Shown here: one piece after another, positions 1 to 4,930 of the stretch
Layout: the number at the start of each line of letters is the position of its first letter
Position numbering within the stretch: position 1 is the first letter of the stretch
NCBI GenBank assembly: GCA_002403295.1
Contig: DHHN01000049.1
Coordinates: 13,628-19,787 of the forward strand
From: a bacterium UBP1_UBA4771
GTDB lineage: Bacteria; Krumholzibacteriota; Krumholzibacteriia; Krumholzibacteriales; Krumholzibacteriaceae
Length of the DNA stretch: 6,160 bases
Reading direction: 5' to 3'
Made by a program: the position numbers and the translations under genes
The notes under the pieces: generated by a model
Seen by the model: only the letters and a program-made list of their open reading frames with translations
What the model was told of the DNA's origin: nothing
Databases searched by the model: none

Positions 1-1649
1 ATCGCCGGCACGCCGCGCCGCTCGTCGAGGAGACGCGCGACGTTCCGGTGAATCGATTCCCGCCGCTCCGCGGACAGGGTTTCGATCGCCTCTCCCGCGA
101 TCGATCTCCCGGCGAGCCGGTACAGCACGGCGAGAGCGCCGTTCGAGAGCGCCGACGCGCCGGCGCGGGAGCGCACGAGCCCCCGGGCCTCGAGCCGCCG
201 GAGCGCGTCGAACACGCTCCGTTCCTCGGGAGCGTAGACGGCGAGGATGAAGGAGAGCGGCGCCTCGAAGGCGAACGCGGCGAGGAACGCGAGCACGGAG
301 CGGTCCTCGGATGCGAGCGATTCGAGGAATCGGCGCCCGCCGGCTTCCGGCGCCGCGCCGGGCGCTTCGATCGCCGCGATACGATCGAGCCGCTCGAGGG
401 CGAACGCCTCCGGCGCCGTCCCGCCGCCGTCGCGCCCCGGGCCGATCCGGTCGAGGAGGCGCCGGCGTTCGGCCGGCGGAAGCGGCGGCAGGTCCACTTC
501 GCGGATGTCCACGCCGCGCTTCGCGATCTCGTCTCGGATCGCGGCAGCGATCGGGGCATCGCCGTTCCCGCCGACCACGGCGACGGTGAGCCGGCATCGC
601 TCCGTCGCCTGGCACAGGTAATCCATCACGCAGCAATCGAGGAGCGGCTCTTGCGCATGGTCGTCGACGAGCGCGAAATCGGCGCCGTCGACCGCTTCCT
701 TTTCGGCGACGTCCTGGAAGATCGACTGGTCGCCGGCGATCGCGCCGCAGCGGTATCCCCATTCGTCGACGAGGATCCGCTCGATGTGCTCGAGAAAGTG
801 GGTCTTTCCCTCGCCGCCCGCGCCCCGGAGAAAGACGAGGACGCGCTCATCGTCGCGGGCTTTGAGCGCGATATGCTTCATCGCGCGGATAGCGGCGGCG
901 GGAGGATGCGCGCGAATGACGCGCGCGGGAAAGATCCGGTCCGCGGACACGGGCGCTTCCGCGAAGGCGGCGAGCGCCTCGATCGCCGCGTGGTACTCGC
1001 GGCCGGCGGTTTCCGGGCCGAGCGTCCGGAGGGCGTCCGCGACTCGTTTCGCGCGCTCCGCCGCGTCGGGATCGAAGTGCCGGGCGGCCGTCGAGAGGAG
1101 ATCCGCCGCGGCGCGAAGGTCGCCGTAGGGCGGCTCCGCCGCTCCGTCCCGCGAGCCGGACCGGATGCTCGCCAGAATCGCGCCGGGAACGAGGTATGCC
1201 GTCGGAAGGATGCCCGGCGCGTCGTTCGCCATGTACATCGATTCGAGGGAGAGATTCGAGAAGGCGCATCCGTCGGCGAGGCGCGCGAGCGTGTACGAGA
1301 GCAGGACGCGCACGTGCGCGAGCGCCCGGGCCGGTTTCATGAGAGGGAGCGCCTTCGTCAGAGGCACGAGGTCGACGCGGGGGATGAGAAAGGTGACCGA
1401 TCCGTTCGTTTGCTGCAGGGAAAGGGCCGGCGTCGCGACGGCCCCGGACTTCGCGAACAGGTAATCCCGCATCCTGAGATCGTCGATCGACAAGGCGAGG
1501 TTCGCGGGTATCTCGAGGGAGAAGAAGAGGTATTCCTTCTCGCTCAGGCTGTCGCTCACCAGGCAGCCGTGCCAGGGCGGAAATTCGCCGAGCGCCGTTC
1601 GCACGACGTAGCGGGAATCGAGCGCGACTCGCGTCTGTTCGTTGTTCAT
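1..1649 (-). CDS. Kinase-like (pseudokinase) plus STAND/AAA ATPase signalling protein, C-terminus off-window
   Basis: This reading frame is open from an ATG at 1649 to the left edge, giving 549 residues with no stop; an in-frame TAA lies just upstream at 1686-1688. Residues about 13-165 follow the layout of a protein kinase: a YVVRTALGE start like strand 1, a hinge-like VTFLIPRVDL at 85-94, and an alpha-E-like helix (115-127). After that, FSNLSLESM (130-138) sits where HRDLKPENI is expected. The glycine-loop pattern, the strand-3 lysine, the catalytic Asp and DFG are not recognisable, so it is probably inactive as a kinase. A P-loop ATPase follows: Walker A GAGGEGKT (276-283) and Walker B FALVDD (325-330). 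A winged-helix-like segment (about 450-495) resembles that of STAND proteins. This order resembles PknK-type kinase-ATPase regulators, whose missing C-terminus often carries TPR or output domains. No Shine-Dalgarno is evident before the ATG. The STAND assignment is good; the kinase relationship is inferred by eye; the output is unknown. Confidence 0.8.
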   Translation of the reverse strand, partial: MNNEQTRVALDSRYVVRTALGEFPPWHGCLVSDSLSEKEYLFFSLEIPANLALSIDDLRMRDYLFAKSGAVATPALSLQQTNGSVTFLIPRVDLVPLTKALPLMKPARALAHVRVLLSYTLARLADGCAFSNLSLESMYMANDAPGILPTAYLVPGAILASIRSGSRDGAAEPPYGDLRAAADLLSTAARHFDPDAAERAKRVADALRTLGPETAGREYHAAIEALAAFAEAPVSADRIFPARVIRAHPPAAAIRAMKHIALKARDDERVLVFLRGAGGEGKTHFLEHIERILVDEWGYRCGAIAGDQSIFQDVAEKEAVDGADFALVDDHAQEPLLDCCVMDYLCQATERCRLTVAVVGGNGDAPIAAAIRDEIAKRGVDIREVDLPPLPPAERRRLLDRIGPGRDGGGTAPEAFALERLDRIAAIEAPGAAPEAGGRRFLESLASEDRSVLAFLAAFAFEAPLSFILAVYAPEERSVFDALRRLEARGLVRSRAGASALSNGALAVLYRLAGRSIAGEAIETLSAERRESIHRNVARLLDERRGVPA

Positions 1650-1678
1650 GGCGGCGCAACCGTTAAGGAATTTGACCG

Positions 1679-1695
1679 GGTAAAATTACTTTACC
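1679..1695. repeat. Perfect 6-bp inverted repeat overlapping the candidate promoter
   Basis: GGTAAA and TTTACC flank a 5-nt spacer (17 bp in all, reading GGTAAAATTACTTTACC on the plus strand). It covers the proposed -10 box and start point of the STAND gene promoter, the usual place for a repressor operator. The arms are AT-rich and no U-run follows on either strand, so a terminator role is less likely. Operator function is an inference from shape and position. Confidence 0.4.
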
Positions 1696-1717
1696 GCACC
1701 ATGGACGCCGATTGCAA
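1688..1717 (-). promoter_or_regulatory. Candidate sigma70-type promoter for the STAND gene
   Basis: On the minus strand, TTGCAA (1712-1717) and TAAAGT (1688-1693) are separated by 18 nt; each matches the consensus at 4 of 6 positions. Transcription would start near 1681, giving a leader of about 32 nt to the ATG at 1649. The stretch is AT-richer than its surroundings. The boxes are imperfect, so this is a candidate only. Confidence 0.4.
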
Positions 1718-1744
1718 GAAAAAAATGAAGGGGCCGCCGGCGTA

Positions 1745-2089
1745 TCAGGGGATATAGAGCAAGCGCCCGCAGTTCTCGCAGGTCTGAAGCTCGACGCGGC
1801 TCGCCGACGAGAAGAACGACGTGGGGAGCTTCACGAAGCAGCCGAGGCACCGGGAACCGGAAACGGGCAGAATGGCCACCGTGTAATGCTCGGCGAGCTT
1901 TTCATATCGGTTGAGGAGCGTCTTCGGAACGGCGGAGGCGAGTTTCGTGCGCGCTTCCTGGAGCACCGAGAGGCCGGTGAGCTTGAATCCGAGATCCTCG
2001 AGCTCCTTCGAGGTGGCCTTGTCCTTGACCTCTTTGATCATGATGTCGAGGTCCTGGAGCGCGATGAGGAGCCGGTGCTCGTCTTTCAA
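1745..2089 (-). CDS. Short C4 zinc-ribbon protein (COG1579/DUF164-like)
   Basis: From a TTG start the protein is 114 residues. It opens with LKDEHRLLIALQDLD, like the LxxLQxLD start of COG1579 proteins, which supports this start. It ends with a zinc ribbon: C81-L-G-C84 and C104-E-N-C107, then GRLLYIP, a close match to the family's C-terminal CxxCGRxLY signature. Family members are usually about 240 residues with a long antiparallel coiled coil between these parts; here only about 60 residues lie between them, so most of the coiled coil is missing. The TTG overlaps the ptsN stop (TTGA, 2086-2089), and an AAGGGA element lies 7 nt upstream inside ptsN, so translation is probably coupled. COG1579 members elsewhere act as scaffolds or adaptors, including flagellar or secretion factors, but the role here is unknown. 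A link with PTS signalling is only inferred from the overlap. Confidence 0.82.
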   Translation of the reverse strand: MKDEHRLLIALQDLDIMIKEVKDKATSKELEDLGFKLTGLSVLQEARTKLASAVPKTLLNRYEKLAEHYTVAILPVSGSRCLGCFVKLPTSFFSSASRVELQTCENCGRLLYIP

Positions 2090-2553
2090 TCGTCTTTCCC
2101 TTCGAAGATGCCGACGAGCGAGGGGAAATCGACGGTTTCGTTCAGTGCCTTGAGCTTCGCGGGTTTCTGGATGAGCCCGATGAGCTCGCTGAGGATGGCG
2201 AGATACGTCTCGGAACCCTTGTCCGACGGCGCGAGGATGAGGAAGAAGACGTGCGTCGGTTTCCCGTCGAGCGCTTCGAAATCGACCCCGGCGGCGGAGC
2301 GGGCGAACAGCACCGTGAGCTCCTTGATGGCGAGCGAACGGCCGTGCGGGAAGGCGACCCCGTTTCCGAGCCCCGTGCTGCCGAGGTTCTCGCGGTTCTT
2401 CAGCATGTCGAGGATGAAGCGCTCGTCGGATATCCGTTTCTGGAGAGCGAGGTGATGCACGATCTCCGTCAGCGCGCTTATCTTCTTGCGCGACCGGAGA
2501 TGGAATATGCAAAGATCCTCTTCGAAGAACGAAATCAGCTTGGAAGCTTCCAT
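2086..2553 (-). CDS. ptsN: PTS EIIA (PtsN/EIIA-Ntr-like) phosphocarrier protein
   Basis: The 155-residue protein is a single fructose/mannitol-type PTS EIIA domain, about the length of E. coli PtsN. The phosphorylation site is H70 in GNGVAFPHG (63-71), preceded by ENLGSTG (55-61), both strongly conserved in the family. Family knowledge: PtsN accepts phosphate from NPr/HPr and regulates potassium transport, nitrogen or carbon metabolism, or envelope stress through protein contacts, rather than importing sugar. No EIIB/EIIC transporter domain is visible, which favours a regulatory role. It is the first gene of a minus-strand unit with the zinc-ribbon gene, whose start overlaps its stop. The ATG at 2553 is the only standard start: an in-frame TGA lies at 2569-2571. 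Its upstream GGGG is a poor ribosome binding site, while a much better GAGGTGA lies further up (see separate entry). Assignment as an EIIA is firm; orthology to ptsN rather than a fructose EIIA is likely. Confidence 0.92.
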   Translation of the reverse strand: MEASKLISFFEEDLCIFHLRSRKKISALTEIVHHLALQKRISDERFILDMLKNRENLGSTGLGNGVAFPHGRSLAIKELTVLFARSAAGVDFEALDGKPTHVFFLILAPSDKGSETYLAILSELIGLIQKPAKLKALNETVDFPSLVGIFEGKDD

Positions 2554-2572
2554 ACGCGCCCCAATATATCAT

Positions 2573-2579
2573 TCACCTC
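2573..2579 (-). promoter_or_regulatory. Displaced strong Shine-Dalgarno GAGGTGA upstream of ptsN
   Basis: GAGGTGA on the minus strand is the best ribosome-binding sequence before ptsN, but it ends 19 nt from the ATG at 2553, which is too far for normal use. It lies only 0-3 nt from an out-of-frame ATG (2572), which is too close. It is 7 nt from an in-frame ATT (2563-2565), the rare start codon known from infC. Either initiation uses the weak GGGG before ATG 2553, or ATT is used and adds four residues. Confidence 0.4.
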
Positions 2580-2586
2580 GCACGCA

Positions 2587-2615
2587 TGTATAGCAATTTT
2601 ATTGTTCGGCGACAA
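2587..2615 (-). promoter_or_regulatory. Candidate extended -10 promoter for ptsN and the zinc-ribbon gene
   Basis: On the minus strand, TTGTCG (2610-2615) and TATACA (2587-2592) are 17 nt apart. The -10 box is preceded by TGC, giving an extended -10 form (TGnTATACA). Transcription would begin near 2580, leaving a leader of about 27 nt before ATG 2553. It lies in the AT-rich divergent region (2554-2680) shared with rsgA, in an otherwise very GC-rich window. I found no equally good promoter for rsgA on the other strand. Confidence 0.5.
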
Positions 2616-2680
2616 CATATTTTTTGCTACCCTTCGACGGATGCGGATGCGCACAACGTACGGAGCGGAGCACGATTGCG

Positions 2681-3607
2681 ATGACGGCTGAAGAAATCGT
2701 CGAGGGTCTCGTCGTTCGCAAGAGCGGCGCCGAATTCGCCGTCGAGCGCGGCGGCGTCGTGGCGCCGTGTTCCCTGCCCGGCAAGATGCGCCTCTCCGGC
2801 TCGCCGCGGGAATTCCTTCCCGTCGTGGGAGACAGGATCCGTTTCCGGATGGAGCGCGGCGGCGCGCGCGGAATCGTGACGGAGGTGTTGCCGCGCCGCT
2901 CCCTCCTCGCGCGCGTCGATCCGTCCCAGCGATCCGGCTGCAGCGTCATGGCCGCAAATATGGATCTCGCCGTTCTCGTGTTCGCCGCCCGGGAACCGCG
3001 GTTCAACGAGCGCATGCTCGACCGCATGCTCGTCGCCGCCGAGTGCGGATCCATGGAGCCGGTGATCTGCATCAACAAGATCGATATCGCCGCCGACGCC
3101 GCCGCGCTCGACCAGGCGCTTCATCCATACCGGGCGATGGGGTACCGGGCGATCCTTTCGAGCGCCGTGACGGGCGAGGGCGTGGTCGAGCTCGCCGGAC
3201 TGCTCGCCGGCCGCCTCTCCATTCTCGCCGGACCGTCCGGGGCCGGAAAAACCTCGCTCATATCGCGCGTGCAGCCGGGCCTCGAGCTCGCGGTCGGAGA
3301 CGTGAGCGCGAAAACGGGCAAGGGAAAGCACACGACCTCCCATTTCGAGCTTCACCGTCTCGGCGCGGGGGGATATCTCGGCGATACGCCCGGCGTCCGG
3401 GAGTTCGGGATCTGGGGGGTTTCGAGGGCCGCCCTCTCCTCGCATTTCAGGGATTTCGCCCCGTTTCTCGGAGCATGCCGATTCGCCGCCTGCACGCACA
3501 GCCATGAACCCGATTGCACGGTCAAGAGCGCGGTCGGATCCGGCGGCCTTTCCCGGGGGCGATACGAAAGCTATCTGCGCATACTGGAAACCCTTCCGGA
3601 GCGGTGA
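2681..3607 (+). CDS. rsgA: Small ribosomal subunit biogenesis GTPase RsgA
   Basis: The protein has 308 residues, normal for RsgA. An N-terminal OB-fold region (about 8-80, including FLPVVGDRI) is followed by a circularly permuted GTPase domain with its motifs in the expected G4-G5-G1-G2-G3 order: NKID (132-135), SSA (160-162), GPSGAGKTS (184-192), the GKGKHTT switch (213-219) and DTPG (235-238). A C-terminal zinc site follows with C266, C271, H273 and C279, the same spacing as in known RsgA proteins. Family knowledge: RsgA is a ribosome-activated GTPase that checks late 30S subunit maturation and helps release RbfA. The ATG at 2681 was chosen because GGAG (2667-2670) lies 10 nt upstream and the OB region starts soon after. 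An ATG at 2624 would add 19 residues unlike the family. It is divergent from ptsN and followed by GC-rich inverted repeats. Nothing essential is missing. Confidence 0.96.
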   Translation: MTAEEIVEGLVVRKSGAEFAVERGGVVAPCSLPGKMRLSGSPREFLPVVGDRIRFRMERGGARGIVTEVLPRRSLLARVDPSQRSGCSVMAANMDLAVLVFAAREPRFNERMLDRMLVAAECGSMEPVICINKIDIAADAAALDQALHPYRAMGYRAILSSAVTGEGVVELAGLLAGRLSILAGPSGAGKTSLISRVQPGLELAVGDVSAKTGKGKHTTSHFELHRLGAGGYLGDTPGVREFGIWGVSRAALSSHFRDFAPFLGACRFAACTHSHEPDCTVKSAVGSGGLSRGRYESYLRILETLPER

Positions 3608-3613
3608 GGGTGG

Positions 3614-3660
3614 GGGCGTCCGACGCCCGGGCCGGCGCGCGGGCGGTCCCGCGGCGCGCC
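3614..3660. repeat. Two GC-rich inverted repeats just after rsgA
   Basis: The first is GGGCGT/ACGCCC with a 3-nt loop (3614-3628), starting 7 nt after the rsgA stop. The second pairs GGCGCGC (3634-3640) with GCGCGCC (3654-3660) around a 13-nt loop that has an inner GGG/CCC. Neither is followed by a T-run on the plus strand. They could fold at the 3' end of the rsgA mRNA and protect it or pause transcription, but in DNA this GC-rich some self-complementarity arises by chance. Confidence 0.4.
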
Positions 3661-3688
3661 CGTTCGGCGGCGGGACGGAGAAATATAA

Positions 3689-3713
3689 ACGGCGGCCCGG
3701 GGAGGGCCGCCGT
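3689..3713. terminator. Perfect 10-bp hairpin after rsgA, terminator-like
   Basis: ACGGCGGCCC (3689-3698) and GGGCCGCCGT (3704-3713) are perfect inverted arms around the 5-nt loop GGGGA. This very stable stem lies 82 nt after the rsgA stop. On the plus strand no T-run follows. On the minus strand the stem is followed by TTATATTTCT, which looks more like an intrinsic terminator in that direction, although no minus-strand gene ends here. It may limit antisense read-through from the convergent kinase gene. A smaller stem (CAAGA/TCTTG, 3717-3731) follows directly. Confidence 0.5.
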
Positions 3714-3782
3714 CCGCAAGAAGGGATCTTGGGATGGGGGCAAAACATCCGCTCTCTGATTCGTGATACGCGGGAGCCGGGC

Positions 3783-3827
3783 ATGAAGTTCCAAATAAAT
3801 GAAAAAATATTTCGGGGGCCTCGGTGA
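3783..3827 (+). CDS. Putative 14-residue leader peptide coupled to the glycosyltransferase
   Basis: ATG at 3783 opens a 14-codon frame (MKFQINEKIFRGPR) ending in a TGA that overlaps the downstream GTG start as GTGA (3824-3827), the classic arrangement for translational coupling. GGGAG (3772-3776) lies 6 nt before the ATG and is a better ribosome binding site than anything directly preceding the GTG except GGGGG (3814-3818), which lies inside this frame. Its codons (AAA, ATA, AAT, TTT) are AT-rich, unlike nearby genes. The peptide has no run of repeated amino acids that would suggest classical attenuation. It may simply open the mRNA for translation, or it may be a chance ORF. Confidence 0.45.
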   Translation: MKFQINEKIFRGPR

Positions 3828-4930
3828 GCAAACGGATCGAACGAACGCTCAAGCGCGCCTTTGCGCGGTTTGTCGCGCTCTTTCTCGACCGGCGCCGGAT
3901 AACGCCCGGCGAGTTCAACGATATGAAGATATCGCGGCTTCTCGTCGTTCGCCAGCATAACCAGATGGGAGACATGCTGCTCGCCGCCGCGGCCTTCCGC
4001 GGTCTCCGCCGGCGATTCCCCGAAGCGCGGATCTCGCTCGTCGCCGCCCCCATCAACGCGGCGGTCGCCGCCAGGAATCCCTACGTGGACGAGGTGCTCA
4101 CCTACGCGAAGCGGCGCAACCGCGGGAATCCCCTCGCGCTCGCCGCGTTCGTCGCCGAGCTCCGCCGCCGGCGCTTCGACGCGGTCATCGTGCTCAACAC
4201 CGTGTCGTTTTCGATCACGAGCATGCTGCTCGCCGCCTCGAGCGGCGCGCGGGTCCGCCTCGGATCGACGAGCGAGCCCTTCGGGCACGATCTCTCCGCG
4301 AGATTCTATCATCTCGAGCTGCCCCTCCCCCGGCCGGAAGAGCTCGCCCTGATGCACGAGAGCCGCCATAACCTCTATCCGCTCGCCACGATCGGCGTCC
4401 GGGAGGACGATCTCCGGTCGGTCGTCGTCCCGACGGCCGGCGAGGAGGCCGACGCCGGGCGTTTCATCGCCGCGGCCGTCGGCCGGGGATCGCCCTTCGT
4501 CGTCATCCATCCGGGAGCGGGAAAGCAGGGGAATGTCTGGCCTCCCGCGCGGTTCGCCGAGGTCGCCTCGGCGCTTCGGGAGCGGCACGGCGCGGGCGTG
4601 ATCGCCGTGCGCGGACCGGTCGACGGCTCCGCCGCCGACGCGTTTCTCCGCGCGTGCCGGATTCGCCCGGCGGTCGTTTCGTCTCCCGGGATCGGGTTCC
4701 TCGCGAGCCTCATGAAGCGCGCGTCCTGCACCGTCTGCAACGACACGGGCGTCATGCACGTCGCCGGCGCCGCCGGCGCCCGATGCGTCGCCGTGTTCGG
4801 GCCGACGGATCCACGCCGCTGGAAGCCCGTCAACGAAACGGTCGTCGCGGTGCGCGCGGACGACGGGAGGGTCGAGTCGGTCGCCGTCGAAGCGGTGCTC
4901 GCGGCGATCGAGCGCTTACTGGCCGTCTGA
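3824..4930 (+). CDS. Glycosyltransferase family 9 protein (LPS heptosyltransferase-like)
   Basis: The protein has 368 residues from a GTG start and shows the two-domain GT-B pattern of ADP-heptose:LPS heptosyltransferases. The N-terminal domain has LLVVRQHNQMGDMLL (39-53) followed by NPYVDEV (85-91). The C-terminal donor-binding domain has HPGAGKQGNVWPPARF (229-244), NDTGVMHVAGAAG (306-318) and FGPTDPRRWKP (325-335). K234 and D307 occupy the positions of known sugar-nucleotide and catalytic residues of WaaC/WaaF. Family members transfer heptose or a related sugar to lipid A-core or another surface glycan at the inner face of the inner membrane. The basic N-terminal extension (1-33, ending RRRITPGEFND) occurs in some family members and supports the GTG start over the ATG at 3923. 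The gene is single, not in a visible LPS cluster, so acceptor and donor cannot be named. It overlaps a leader ORF at its start and the kinase gene at its end. Confidence 0.9.
   Translation: MSKRIERTLKRAFARFVALFLDRRRITPGEFNDMKISRLLVVRQHNQMGDMLLAAAAFRGLRRRFPEARISLVAAPINAAVAARNPYVDEVLTYAKRRNRGNPLALAAFVAELRRRRFDAVIVLNTVSFSITSMLLAASSGARVRLGSTSEPFGHDLSARFYHLELPLPRPEELALMHESRHNLYPLATIGVREDDLRSVVVPTAGEEADAGRFIAAAVGRGSPFVVIHPGAGKQGNVWPPARFAEVASALRERHGAGVIAVRGPVDGSAADAFLRACRIRPAVVSSPGIGFLASLMKRASCTVCNDTGVMHVAGAAGARCVAVFGPTDPRRWKPVNETVVAVRADDGRVESVAVEAVLAAIERLLAV

Noticed and set aside
847..1659. 270-codon minus-strand open frame starting just upstream of the STAND ATG
   Set aside because: Arg-rich product with no family features; it is another frame of the same strand as the STAND gene, whose own frame is the convincing one.
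1718..1740. T-rich run after the zinc-ribbon gene as an intrinsic terminator
   Set aside because: A run of seven T's on the minus strand follows a GC-rich stretch, but that stretch has no stem with a loop next to the T's, only the loop-less palindrome CGCCGGCG, so it does not meet the form of an intrinsic terminator.
48..1757. 569-codon plus-strand open frame
   Set aside because: It is antisense to the STAND gene, its translation is dominated by Arg, Gly and Glu with no recognisable motif, and the minus-strand frame carries clear Walker motifs. Long antisense frames are common where codon third positions are mostly G or C.
1745..2572. 275-codon minus-strand frame fusing sequence antecedent to the zinc-ribbon protein
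   Set aside because: Only its last 114 codons make sense. The first part is an Arg-rich shifted frame of ptsN. Although an ATG at 2572 lies beside GAGGTGA, the spacing is too short, and the zinc-ribbon family begins near the TTG at 2089.
2603..2616. TTGT/ACAA inverted repeat in the ptsN-rsgA intergenic region
   Set aside because: Arms of only 4 bp around a 6-nt spacer are expected by chance. It overlaps the -35 box of the ptsN promoter candidate but is too weak to call an operator.
2627..4759. 710-codon minus-strand open frame
   Set aside because: It runs antisense through rsgA, the intergenic hairpins and the glycosyltransferase, both of which have firm motifs. The product is compositionally biased and crosses a clear intergenic region, so it is a GC-bias artefact.
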